From Hyphomicrobiales bacterium (GTDB taxonomy: Bacteria; Pseudomonadota; Alphaproteobacteria; Rhizobiales; Rhizobiaceae), in the NCBI GenBank assembly GCA_900471605.1, contig UCEY01000050.1, forward strand, positions 1 through 64,000: a stretch of DNA of 64,000 nt. Direction: 5' to 3'. Every line of letters starts with the position of its first letter. Positions within the stretch are counted from its first letter, which is position 1. Below, one piece after another: positions 1-7,674 of the stretch. The position numbers and the translations under genes are program-made. Below the pieces are notes generated by a model. That model was not told the DNA's origin. It searched no databases and saw only the letters and a list, made by a program, of their open reading frames with translations.

Positions 1-259
1 CTCCCGGCTCAAGCGCCTCGCTCCCGAAAACGCCGCCTGAACCAGCCTGCCCGGATGGACCAGATCCCGTCCGGCCCATCGCGCCGCCACCAAGACCAGT
101 ACCACTGCCAAACGTACCCGGCTTCACGCCCTGCTCGGCCGCCTGTGCCCCAGACCCCAGCAGCCCGTCGGCAACTACCGTCCCTGCCACCCCACCCGAA
201 AAAACGCAAAGCGATACCGCGGCGGCAAAAGCCGCAAAACCAACCCGACTGCTACGCAT
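1..259 (-). CDS. Glycine-rich secreted protein, N-terminal part
   Basis: The reading frame starts at the ATG whose complement is 257-259 and runs off the left edge of the window after 86 codons, so the C-terminus is missing. A good Shine-Dalgarno (GAGGGGG) lies about 4 nt upstream of the ATG. The N-terminus looks like a Sec signal peptide: positive residues at 2-5, then a hydrophobic stretch to about residue 25, with candidate cleavage near AQAAEQ at about residue 43 or earlier. The remainder is rich in Gly, Ser and Thr with no recognised domain. It is probably a periplasmic or secreted protein of unknown function. Downstream context is outside the window. Confidence rests on the start signals and signal peptide only. 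Confidence 0.5.
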   Translation of the reverse strand, partial: MRSSRVGFAAFAAAVSLCVFSGGVAGTVVADGLLGSGAQAAEQGVKPGTFGSGTGLGGGAMGRTGSGPSGQAGSGGVFGSEALEPG

Positions 260-792
260 GAGCCCCCTCGAAGCGAATCAATTCGTCATCAAAACACGAC
301 GCATCCTAACGTCGCACAACCTACACAGCGCAACCAATTTGTGACGACAACAACAAAAATATGAGAACATGACACATATATTAGCAGTCGCTCGCACAAC
401 GCGAGGGAGATTGAAACAAGAATACCATCGCCCTCCAGGCCGACGGCGTGTGTAAGTTCTTGCCGATATCAATCCTATAGACAGCCGCGGAGCGCGGCAT
501 ATTACGTCGAGACATTGCAACCTCTTTTAGTTTGGTCGCCTCTTGATGCGGCAGGAGGATGAGGCGGCCCACCCACTATTGGCGACGCCCGATGTGAAAC
601 GGGATGCGGTGGCTCGTGTCTGTAGGGAATACGAAGTGTGTCGGTGTCTGCCTTGCGAAGCTTTGTTCGTTGACCGGTTGCCATGCGATATCGCAGTATT
701 CGCCATGACGAGGCCCCATAACCCGGATGCCACGAAGAAATTAGCGTGGCAGTTCCTTGACGCTTCATGAGGATACCCCTGCTACTGGGTCC
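260..792. other. Intergenic region without a convincing gene
   Basis: This 533-base stretch separates the secreted-protein gene from the tape-measure partner gene. The first half is AT-richer than its surroundings. Several frames are open between about 500 and 770, but none has a good ribosome site, codon bias like the neighbours or recognisable motifs. A 68-codon minus-strand frame starting with GTG at 733 follows the phage-like genes in direction and could be a decayed fourth gene. I cannot support it as coding. Confidence 0.4.
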
Positions 793-1104
793 TTATCCTC
801 CGCGATCCACCAACCGGTCTGACTTCGTGTGCTCGCGCAAACGATCCACAAGCTGTCGACCTCGGTCACGTATTTCGACCGCGACATCGGACAAAAGAAT
901 TGCCTGGACATCCGTCGTTGCGGGCGGGAGCTCAACGGAGCGCGAGAGCCCCTTCTCCAGATCGTCCAGCCATTCTTTTTGACTATCAGGATGAAAGATC
1001 CGCAGGATGTAGGCTGCAAGCCATTCAATCATAAATTGATCGATCGCAGCCTGCGCCATTAGTTGAATGACTGTATTTTCGGGAACGAGAAGCTTGCTAT
1101 GCAT
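793..1104 (-). CDS. Small protein coupled to the tape measure gene
   Basis: A protein of about 103 residues. The ATG at 1104 overlaps the stop of the tape measure gene in a TGATG arrangement; a GTG one codon upstream (1107) is an alternative start giving a 4-nt overlap. Either way translation is coupled to the upstream gene. The protein is mostly helical in character with a charged C-terminal half and no membrane segment or recognised family. In phages, genes just downstream of a tape measure protein often encode distal tail or baseplate parts, but nothing in this sequence shows that. Function unknown. Confidence 0.55.
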   Translation of the reverse strand: MHSKLLVPENTVIQLMAQAAIDQFMIEWLAAYILRIFHPDSQKEWLDDLEKGLSRSVELPPATTDVQAILLSDVAVEIRDRGRQLVDRLREHTKSDRLVDRGG

Positions 1105-3287
1105 CACGCCACCCCGTATCCCATATCCGCATAAATGCCGGAAACTTCATTTCGCAATTGCTGACCGATCCTCTGGGACACATCACTCGCTATCCTCTCT
1201 GCGTCGGTAACGCCGTTAATGACAAAGTGGGCCTGCACGGTAACGTTCGGCGCAGGGGGACGATTCATTACCTCGACCTGTTGAACGCCCCGCGGAACGG
1301 CGAGGGAATTAATCGTGTCGGCGTCGAGCTTGATCGGATTGATCGGCAGCGACGACCCGCTGCCCTGGATATCCTCCCGGACGCGTTGATCCGAAAGAGA
1401 TCGGAGGCTTTCTAACGCGGCGCCTATTCCTAGATCATCCGCCGTCTTGCCTGGAAGCGTCTCGGTTGTGTTACCACCCAAGCCAGCCGCCCGCGCGTCT
1501 CGCGCGGCGTCCATTGCTTGCTGCGCAGAGACACCAGGTAGCGTTGGTTCTTTCGGCATTAGGGAGTCGACATAGCTGTAAGCCTCATAAGCTGCCAGCG
1601 CTGTGCCGACTGGACCGAGCAAGTTCCTACCGGTCCATCCGAGGACCTTGAAGAGATTCTTTCTCATCATCCCTGCAGCCGCGCCGCCACCAGCCGCCGC
1701 TGCGCTTGCTCCTCCTGAGGCCGCTGTCGCGGCCAGCGGAGCCGTCAGAACACCGGCCAACTGCTTTGCCAGCTTAAATGCCGCGAGGATAGTCGATGCG
1801 CCCGAGAGCAACATCAGGGCCGACGCCAAGTTTCTCACCGTCCCTGCGAGGAATGCGATCCCCGCACCCCAGGCCATGATCTGCAAGCCGTAGGGGGCGA
1901 TATCCGCAAAGAACTGCAGGATCGGGTTTTCTTTCAGCGCAGCACTCAGTTCTCGGATCGAGGCGCCCCAATCCTTTGCCTGCATGAAGATCCGGCCGAG
2001 CTGGTCCCCGGCGTTAGCATCGATCTTTCCGAACCACAGGTCGCCAAGATCCTCGATGATCTCGCGGATACCTCCGTACCCGAGGCCCTGGGCAAAGCCT
2101 TTGATCGCAACTTCCATTTCGTCGAAGATCGAAACGCGGGAGTTGAGTGTGTCGAGCACATATCCCATGCCAAGAGCAGCTTCCTTAATTGCCGGAAGCA
2201 TTTGGTCGCCCATCTGCCAGAACCGGTTGGCGATCTTGTTCTGGATCAGATCGAGCGCATTCGCGGTAGTATCGGCCCGCTGCACATATTCCTTGAATGC
2301 GGATCCGGAATATTTCGTTTTGTCGCTAACGCTGTCGAGCGCCTGTCCAAGCAGATCCATGTTGCCGATCAACGGGGCGAAGGCCTTGGCTTCGTCGCCG
2401 AAGAAATCGGAGAGGAGGGCGAGATGCCGATCCCTGGGCGTCTTGGCGATCGCCGTCAGGACCTTGCGCAACGCCTTGGGGGCGTCCTTCTGCATATCCT
2501 TCGCAATCTGCGGAAGATCGAGACCCAGAGCTTTAGCCACTTCGCGCTGACTTTTGTCAGCCGAGGCGCCTCGTGTCAGCGCTTTTACGACGTTCTGTAT
2601 CGCCGTGCCGGCGGTCTCGGCTTCGGCGCCGGCCGCGATCATGGCGCTACCGATACCGGCGATCTGTTCTTTAGTGAAACCGCCCATTTCGGCGAGCGCG
2701 CCAACGCGCAGCATATAGGCGGTGATTTCCTTGGCCTTTGAGGCCATGTTGTTCGACAGGTGATTGATAGCATCCGCCATATCGCCTGTCTCGGCAACCG
2801 TTAGCCCGAGCTGTGTCTTGAGTTTCGCGAGGCTTTCGCCGGCGTCGCCAGCCGACATGTCGAACGCAATGCCGACGCGTGCTGCCATCTCGGCGAAGTC
2901 CTTCAGGTCAGCCGTGGCGATACCGGATTCGCCGGCCGCCGCAAACAGCGCCGCAATGTCGTTCGCTGCGATCGGCAGCTCGCCCGACATCTCCCGAATG
3001 GTCCGTCGCAGATTGGCGAACTGTTCCTCGTTAGCATCCACGACCTTGCGCACATCGGCAAATGCGCTCTCGAAGTCGATCGCAGCGCCGGCCGTGCTCT
3101 TGATCCCTTCGGAAACGCCGAGATAGGCGCCGCCGAATGCAAGCAACTGGCCGCCAAGCGATCGGAACGGCGCCGTAAAGGATGAGACCTGACGCTCAAT
3201 ACCGCCCAAGGCGGCCGAAATGCCATGCGCACGGCTGGTCACCTGATCGAGCAGCGTGATCTTCAACCGGCTTTCGTGTGTGGTCAT
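1104..3287 (-). CDS. Phage-type tail tape measure protein
   Basis: A 727-residue protein resembling the TP901-type tape measure family, which fixes tail length in siphophages and related tail-like particles. Residues 1-60 form an amphipathic start. Residues about 65-330 hold the conserved family core, with repeated Ala/Gly-rich helices and the typical order of a 'FESAFADVRKVVD' segment followed by an 'LKTQLGLTVAETGDMADAINHLSNN' region (quoted in part). A hydrophobic segment at roughly 480-560 is rich in Ala and Gly, as expected for the part inserted in a tail or membrane. At 727 residues it is short to medium for the family. No capsid, tail tube, chaperone or lysis genes flank it, so it is a remnant or part of a reduced element. 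A purine-rich GAGAAGAG lies upstream of its ATG. Confidence 0.75.
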   Translation of the reverse strand: MTTHESRLKITLLDQVTSRAHGISAALGGIERQVSSFTAPFRSLGGQLLAFGGAYLGVSEGIKSTAGAAIDFESAFADVRKVVDANEEQFANLRRTIREMSGELPIAANDIAALFAAAGESGIATADLKDFAEMAARVGIAFDMSAGDAGESLAKLKTQLGLTVAETGDMADAINHLSNNMASKAKEITAYMLRVGALAEMGGFTKEQIAGIGSAMIAAGAEAETAGTAIQNVVKALTRGASADKSQREVAKALGLDLPQIAKDMQKDAPKALRKVLTAIAKTPRDRHLALLSDFFGDEAKAFAPLIGNMDLLGQALDSVSDKTKYSGSAFKEYVQRADTTANALDLIQNKIANRFWQMGDQMLPAIKEAALGMGYVLDTLNSRVSIFDEMEVAIKGFAQGLGYGGIREIIEDLGDLWFGKIDANAGDQLGRIFMQAKDWGASIRELSAALKENPILQFFADIAPYGLQIMAWGAGIAFLAGTVRNLASALMLLSGASTILAAFKLAKQLAGVLTAPLAATAASGGASAAAAGGGAAAGMMRKNLFKVLGWTGRNLLGPVGTALAAYEAYSYVDSLMPKEPTLPGVSAQQAMDAARDARAAGLGGNTTETLPGKTADDLGIGAALESLRSLSDQRVREDIQGSGSSLPINPIKLDADTINSLAVPRGVQQVEVMNRPPAPNVTVQAHFVINGVTDAERIASDVSQRIGQQLRNEVSGIYADMGYGVA

Positions 3288-3313
3288 GATCGAACTCTTC
3301 TCTCAAGCTCGAC

Positions 3314-3354
3314 CTTTAATCCTTTAGCGAGCTTTAGTTCTTTAGGAAGCTTTA
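3314..3354. repeat. Iteron-like CTTTA direct repeats
   Basis: Five copies of CTTTA begin at 3314, 3322, 3332, 3340 and 3350, giving regular 8/10/8/10 spacing (an 18-base double unit). Four of the five extend to CTTTAG. They lie just upstream of the tape measure gene and downstream of the operon terminator, where a promoter and binding site for a regulator would be expected. Regular short direct repeats are typical of sites bound by oligomeric DNA-binding proteins; the nearby helix-turn-helix protein (4205-5038) is a possible partner by inference only. Confidence 0.5.
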
Positions 3355-3440
3355 GGCTTCAGTTTTAGGGTCAGACTGGACAGATTCAGCAGTCGCGCTG
3401 CCCCGTATCATCGTTTTTCCATTATACGGTCCCTTGAGGG

Positions 3441-3509
3441 GGCAGGCTCCCCCCGAGCAAAAGGAGCCTGCCGACTCGCGAGCCGCCCGGGCGTCTTGGG
3501 CGACCCGCG
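3441..3509 (-). terminator. Tandem stem-loops after the four-gene operon
   Basis: Two adjacent inverted repeats follow the 3529-3711 gene. The first has perfect 10-base arms at 3441-3450 and 3463-3472 with a 12-base loop. The second has 12-base arms at 3477-3488 and 3498-3509 with two mismatches and a 9-base loop. There is no long T-run, so this is either an inefficient intrinsic terminator or an RNA-stabilising structure. Its position at the end of the operon supports a 3'-end role. Confidence 0.45.
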
Positions 3510-3528
3510 AATGAGAATGCTAGCAGCC

Positions 3529-3711
3529 TCATGCCAACGCGGGAGGCTTCCGATTTAGCTTCGGCCGCGCCATCGAGAAACCGAAAGCGGCAACACGAAG
3601 GACTTCCCGATTGGAATCAGCTTCAGTCCTCCTTGAGCACGACACTGGGTTCGAGCTTTGGAAATTCAAACGAGTGAATGAATTTCCAATTTTCTCGTTG
3701 ATTTCATTCAT
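3529..3711 (-). CDS. Last small gene of the overlapping operon
   Basis: A 60-residue basic protein. Its ATG overlaps the stop codon of the preceding gene by four bases (ATGA), the same coupling seen at the other junctions of this operon. That is the main reason to accept it. No motif or membrane segment is visible. It is followed by the tandem stem-loops at 3441-3509. Function unknown; it could be a non-functional tail of the transcript. Confidence 0.4.
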   Translation of the reverse strand: MNEINEKIGNSFTRLNFQSSNPVSCSRRTEADSNREVLRVAAFGFSMARPKLNRKPPALA

Positions 3712-4208
3712 GACATTCGGACCGTATTGGATGCCGCACCGCTCTCGGCAAAGCTTTCGAGGATCTGCTGAAGCCGTTTCGAGGCCGGAACACGAACGTC
3801 TTCAGAGAGGATTCGCCACCAGGTGGCCGCTGGTTCGGAGGCTGGCACGCACCCATGCCGTTCTCGCGGCCAGCGTGTCACGTGGTATCGCTGCAAACTA
3901 ACCACCATTGATTTCGACGCAGCAATTGCAGGCAGGCCCCGATACTCATCGCAGGTTCGCCAGAGGTGCACGAGGAGAGCATCACGATCTGCAAGGCGTC
4001 GCCGTTGGCCGAGCGATATCCCGCCCCTGCCCTTAAGACCGATAACGGTAAACAGGCACGTCTCGAACTGGCTGGCGACGCATGCCTTTAATCCGTCGCG
4101 CAAAAGCTCCCGGCTTTCATCAGCCAGCTGGCGACCACTGGTGAGATTTTCCACGAGATCCGAAATAGCGCGAAGGGCATCGACCGGACTTTGCCGAGAG
4201 GTTTTCAA
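3708..4208 (-). CDS. Hypothetical protein of the HTH operon
   Basis: A protein of about 166 residues. I place the start at a TTG (4208) because a perfect AGGAGG sits 5 nt upstream and the TTG overlaps the previous gene's stop in a TTGA arrangement; a longer frame from 4226 lacks such a site. The N-terminal 45 residues look helical and acidic. Two Trp-containing segments lie in the middle and C-terminal parts, and no catalytic motif is recognised. It is the third gene of a four-gene chain. No family assigned. Confidence 0.55.
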   Translation of the reverse strand: MKTSRQSPVDALRAISDLVENLTSGRQLADESRELLRDGLKACVASQFETCLFTVIGLKGRGGISLGQRRRLADRDALLVHLWRTCDEYRGLPAIAASKSMVVSLQRYHVTRWPRERHGCVPASEPAATWWRILSEDVRVPASKRLQQILESFAESGAASNTVRMS

Positions 4209-5038
4209 GATCGCCTCCTGGCGCAAGCAGGCTCCACGGTGACCAATGATCCGATAGCGCGGTTAGTCGGTGGCTGTGTCCAAAATTCGGCCCCACCACC
4301 CGCCGCAATCCTCGATGAGAAGGCACCTTTGATCCCGAGCCGAGTCCAGATTTCGGACTCGGCTTTCTTCCCGCTGCTAGAAAAAAGGTCCTGAGTTGCG
4401 ACCTTTTCCCGATGCTTTTCCTGAACGGGCCTTCCGTGCTCAACAGAAGAGATTCTTGATTCAGTCTCTGAAGCGTTCAGACGTTTGAACCCTATAGCTC
4501 GCTTGATCCAGCCAAGCCACGAGGCGGAGACGATCCTGATGATGTGCGTTAGATGCTTGCCGCGTTCCTGCGGCCGCTCACGCACACTGATGATCGGAAT
4601 CTGCTTTTCATCGCTCCTATTGCGGCCGCTGGCTTTCCGAACAGCATTCTGAACGGACGTGCGGCCGACACCAGCTAAGCGGGCGATCTCGTCGAGGCAG
4701 AGATCACAGAAGCCCTTGCGCCTGCATCGGTCTGCGATCACCGACAAAGCGGCGCGCTCGGCTTCGGAGTAGCCGGCGCGGATCTGCGGAGGCATGTTGC
4801 CACCGCCGGCCCATCTGCGACGACGGCCGATTTCGTTCAGACGTTCTTCTGTCGTCGGGCGCCTGCGTGCGGCCTGTTTCACCACTCGATCAACAGCACT
4901 CATCGCCGCCTGTCGGAGATGAGCCTGCGTCGCTGGCTTCGTGCCGCGACCGCTGGCGAAGAACTGATCCTGTTCGCGGTCAGAGCGAGACACAAGGCGA
5001 GTGCGAAGGAGTGCAGCAGAAGCCTGATATCCACTCAT
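4205..5038 (-). CDS. Helix-turn-helix protein, plasmid/phage-type regulator
   Basis: A protein of about 277 residues. The start is at 5038, where ATG overlaps the upstream stop (ATGA); the 60 extra codons upstream are an out-of-frame shadow of the previous gene. Residues 1-80 are basic and Gln/Arg-rich. A Cys pair (CDLC) at about 111-114 precedes a clear helix-turn-helix at about 113-136 (LDEIARLAGVGRTSVQNAVRK). A conserved-looking block near residue 150 (ISVRERPQ) and a Trp-rich segment follow. I recall similar proteins from rhizobial plasmids and genomic islands, where they are annotated only as HTH-domain proteins. It may regulate the element or act at the CTTTA repeats; that is inference. 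Confidence 0.65.
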   Translation of the reverse strand: MSGYQASAALLRTRLVSRSDREQDQFFASGRGTKPATQAHLRQAAMSAVDRVVKQAARRRPTTEERLNEIGRRRRWAGGGNMPPQIRAGYSEAERAALSVIADRCRRKGFCDLCLDEIARLAGVGRTSVQNAVRKASGRNRSDEKQIPIISVRERPQERGKHLTHIIRIVSASWLGWIKRAIGFKRLNASETESRISSVEHGRPVQEKHREKVATQDLFSSSGKKAESEIWTRLGIKGAFSSRIAAGGGAEFWTQPPTNRAIGSLVTVEPACARRRS

Positions 5039-5304
5039 CGTGCGGCACCGGGATATTCGAGTGCGTGCGCCAGCTTGGAGGCCTCGATTGCTTGCAAGTT
5101 CGTCAGGCGGAAGCGGGAGCGAAGAGAAGGGATGACCGGACCGGTGACGGTGTCGCGATTGAGGAAAAGCCAGCGTCCCGCAGCCTCGATAGGTGAGACA
5201 CAGCCATTTGCGAAACACTGAAAATCCTCAATGTTTCTGAGTGTCCCACATTCAGCTAAGCCTTTGACAAAAGGAGAAACGGTTGGGCTCTCATCGCCCA
5301 CCAT
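5035..5304 (-). CDS. First gene of the HTH operon, unknown function
   Basis: An 89-residue protein. The start at 5304 is chosen because GGGGAGGAG lies 8 nt upstream, an excellent ribosome site; a start 17 codons further up has none. Its stop overlaps the HTH gene start by four bases. Residues about 20-50 contain three Cys and a 'NIEDFQCFANGCVSPIEAAGRW' segment (quoted in part) that resembles a short winged-helix or metal-binding unit, but the family is not recognised. It leads the operon, so its promoter should lie in 5305-5645. Confidence 0.55.
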   Translation of the reverse strand: MVGDESPTVSPFVKGLAECGTLRNIEDFQCFANGCVSPIEAAGRWLFLNRDTVTGPVIPSLRSRFRLTNLQAIEASKLAHALEYPGAAR

Positions 5305-5645
5305 TCCCAAATCTCCTCCCCGCTCGATTTTCGTTTCCCTGCCAAATCGCAGCACAACGCGCTTCGGTTTCGGCCGTACATGCGCGATCTCGCTCGATTC
5401 TCCTGGTCATCGCGGGGACGAACATCTGCCGGGAGCGCGAGGGTTCGCTCCGTTCCAGCCGCCTCATGACGTCGGATCCGTGAGGCATATCAGGCGTTTC
5501 GTCGCAGGTGCTGCCGCGCGGCACCGATCATTCATCGAATCTTTTCCGCCATTTCGTCCCCGCTCCTCAACCTGTTCCTAAAATCGGGTTCGAAAACGCC
5601 CGCCTGCGGATAATCGCCTGGCGGCTCGGAGCCGAGGAGACAGGA
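5305..5645. other. Divergent intergenic region
   Basis: This 341-base region lies between the minus-strand HTH operon and the plus-strand beta-helix unit and should hold promoters for both. I see no clear -35/-10 pair, repeat or RNA structure. The open frames here lack ribosome sites and neighbour-like codon use. Confidence 0.4.
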
Positions 5646-5747
5646 ATGGGAAAACAGAACCTCAGATACGGAATCATATCGCCCGGCGCCGGACGGGCTC
5701 GAATCGGCAAAGGCCGGACTGTCGGCGTTCGCCGCGGGAGGGTGTGA
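5646..5747 (+). CDS. Tiny basic leader ORF (33 aa)
   Basis: ATG at 5646 is preceded by GAGGAG with a 6-nt spacer. The frame encodes 33 residues that are strongly basic (Arg/Lys/Gly-rich C-terminal half) and ends with TGA overlapping the ATG of the next gene (TGATG at 5745-5749). The combination of a good ribosome site and coupled stop/start suggests real translation. It may serve as a leader that couples expression, or be a small structural part. No family recognised. Confidence 0.4.
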   Translation: MGKQNLRYGIISPGAGRARIGKGRTVGVRRGRV

Positions 5748-5914
5748 TGCTGGATCTCGGACTTTCCCTGACGGGCCCGGGCGCTTTTCCCATCGGCGGC
5801 GGTGAGCCGCCCGAAGAGGACGGGCTCATCCTCATGGATGCCGAAGGCAATGCGCTTGCGGACGCGCAAAACAATCAGCTCACGATCAGTCAACCCGCCG
5901 GCCTGGAGGACTAA
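5747..5914 (+). CDS. Small protein upstream of the beta-helix gene (55 aa)
   Basis: ATG at 5747 follows GGGAGGG at 5736-5742, a strong ribosome site. The 55-residue product is acidic and Gly/Pro-rich, with a 'LMDAEGNALADAQNNQL' type segment resembling the short linkers that precede tail-fibre or spike genes in phage-like modules. It stops three bases before the beta-helix gene, so the two are almost certainly cotranscribed. It has no signal peptide or membrane segment. Function unknown. Confidence 0.55.
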   Translation: MLDLGLSLTGPGAFPIGGGEPPEEDGLILMDAEGNALADAQNNQLTISQPAGLED

Positions 5915-5917
5915 ACG

Positions 5918-7639
5918 ATGCCATCGCGCCAGATTCCGAAACTCTACATTCCCTCCGATGCCACCGAGGCGGCGATCCGGGCAGCGCATGCGGCGGCGAT
6001 CGCGGCGGGCGGCGGCGGCACCATTCTGCTGCCGGATGCGGTGATTGCGCTGACGGAACCGTTGCCGGTCGCGTCCGGCATAGGTTACCAGGGGGTGCAG
6101 CCCGTGCTCGACTATCTCAACGACACCGTGCCGGACAGCGGATGGAATTTCGTCGGCGGCACCGTCCTTGCCGGCAATGGATCGTTTGCGGCTTTTGCCG
6201 CCAACGATGCCGATCTCGGTTCGCCGCACGCTGACATTACCGACGATTGCATCACCGGGTGGCGCTGCGAGAATATCGGCTTTACCGGGTTCACCCGGGC
6301 GATCAGCATCGGGGCGACCAACAATATCGGGCTGCAGTTTTCCACCATCCACGATCTCTTCATCCGCGACTGCGGCGACTGGGGAATGTTCCTCGCCAAC
6401 TTCATGCATACCGATGTCTCGCGGATCTGGACGCATCTCTGCGGCAACGGCCAGTATTACGGCGCCCTGCTGCCGGCCTCGACGCTGATGCCCGGAAACA
6501 GCCGCTTCGATTCGCTCTTCAACATCATCCCCGCCGATGGCCGGGACAACCGGCTTTGCCGGGGCATCGTGTTCGAAGCGGGCGGCAACGGCGCACATCT
6601 CAACGAAATCTATGCCGACCGCATCCAGAACAACGCCTTCAACCGCGCCGAGCTTCGGGTCAATGCGACATTCACGAACGGCTCGGCGAACATCGCCGTT
6701 GCGGACGGGACCAGGTTCCGCCCACGCATGCCGGTCGCCTTCACGGCCAGCAATCACGGGATCACGGCCGGGCGGGTCTATGTCGTCCAGTCGGTGAGCG
6801 GCAACACGATCAAGATCGGAAGCGCGTTCACCTCTCCGGCCCTGACCGCGTCCGGCGACGGCACGCTGACGCTTTCATCCTGGGGCATGCCCTGTTTCGA
6901 GCTGGCTTCCCGCAACGAAGGCGCCTTCGTCTCCAATTCGCGATTTCTCGGCGTGGATGCGGAAGGCGGCTCCGGCGCGGGTATCTATGTCGAAAACGCG
7001 CAGGGCTGCGACTTCAACATTTCCGAAGTGCCAGGCGACCGGAATGCCGACATCGTCGGGCGTAGCGCGGGCTTCAGCCGGTTCTACAGCGGTAACACGA
7101 CGATCACCGATTTCGACAACGCTTCAGCCACCAGCCAATTCCACGGTGCGCGCGGAATCGGTCGCCATGCGATGCTTTCGGGCCTTTGGACCGATCAGAC
7201 CCGCAACGGGTTGGCGGCGTTCAACATTCGCGGTGACGCCGGGGAAAACCAGGGCGATCTGGAAGTCAGAGGCGGTAACAGCTTCATCTATCCCCGGTTC
7301 GGTATGGGGATGAAATCCACCCTGAAAACTGCGAATACGACACTCCACCCACTGGATGCCGGTCTCGTCACGTTCGAAGCGTCATCGATGCTCGTGTGCA
7401 CCCTGCCCGCGATCACGAATTCGTCGGATGCGTCCTCGCTGGTGGGGTTGCCGTTTCATATCGTCAATGCCGGATCCGCGGACCTGACGGTCAATACCAG
7501 TAGCACACAGTTGTTCAACAAGGCTGCAGGCAGGACCAGCTATACGTTGAATGCCGGCGAGAGCCTGCTGGTGGTTGCCGCCGAGGGAGTGAGCTCGACG
7601 CTCTTCTGGGCTGCCTTTCCAAGCGTTGGCGTCGCGTAA
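5918..7639 (+). CDS. Parallel beta-helix protein, pectate-lyase/tailspike-like
   Basis: A 573-residue protein. The N-terminus (about 8-50) has the Ala/Gly-rich helix and 'GGGGTILLPD' strand typical of the pectate-lyase-superfamily cap found in tailspikes and polysaccharide lyases. Residues about 90-440 show irregular repeats of short strands with stacked Asn/Asp and Gly (for example 'TNNIGLQFSTIHDLFIRDCGDWG'-like turns), as expected for a right-handed beta-helix. The C-terminal 120 residues form a separate beta-rich domain. No Sec signal peptide is present, so it is cytosolic, phage-borne or exported by a non-Sec route. Ribosome site GGAGG at 5904-5908. Candidates are a phage-type spike or a depolymerase acting on the adjacent exopolysaccharide; the catalytic residues cannot be assigned by eye. 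Confidence 0.65.
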   Translation: MPSRQIPKLYIPSDATEAAIRAAHAAAIAAGGGGTILLPDAVIALTEPLPVASGIGYQGVQPVLDYLNDTVPDSGWNFVGGTVLAGNGSFAAFAANDADLGSPHADITDDCITGWRCENIGFTGFTRAISIGATNNIGLQFSTIHDLFIRDCGDWGMFLANFMHTDVSRIWTHLCGNGQYYGALLPASTLMPGNSRFDSLFNIIPADGRDNRLCRGIVFEAGGNGAHLNEIYADRIQNNAFNRAELRVNATFTNGSANIAVADGTRFRPRMPVAFTASNHGITAGRVYVVQSVSGNTIKIGSAFTSPALTASGDGTLTLSSWGMPCFELASRNEGAFVSNSRFLGVDAEGGSGAGIYVENAQGCDFNISEVPGDRNADIVGRSAGFSRFYSGNTTITDFDNASATSQFHGARGIGRHAMLSGLWTDQTRNGLAAFNIRGDAGENQGDLEVRGGNSFIYPRFGMGMKSTLKTANTTLHPLDAGLVTFEASSMLVCTLPAITNSSDASSLVGLPFHIVNAGSADLTVNTSSTQLFNKAAGRTSYTLNAGESLLVVAAEGVSSTLFWAAFPSVGVA

Positions 7640-7674
7640 CCGTACAACCTGCCATGCTCGACCGGCCTGCCGCG

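Noticed and set aside
543-770. 75-codon plus-strand frame and overlapping minus-strand frames at 502-768
   Set aside because: No ribosome site, no recognised motif and codon use unlike neighbours; neither strand is clearly coding.
5567-6757. 396-codon minus-strand frame over the beta-helix gene
   Set aside because: Composition is that of an antisense shadow; the plus-strand frame has ribosome sites, coupled small ORFs and a recognisable fold.
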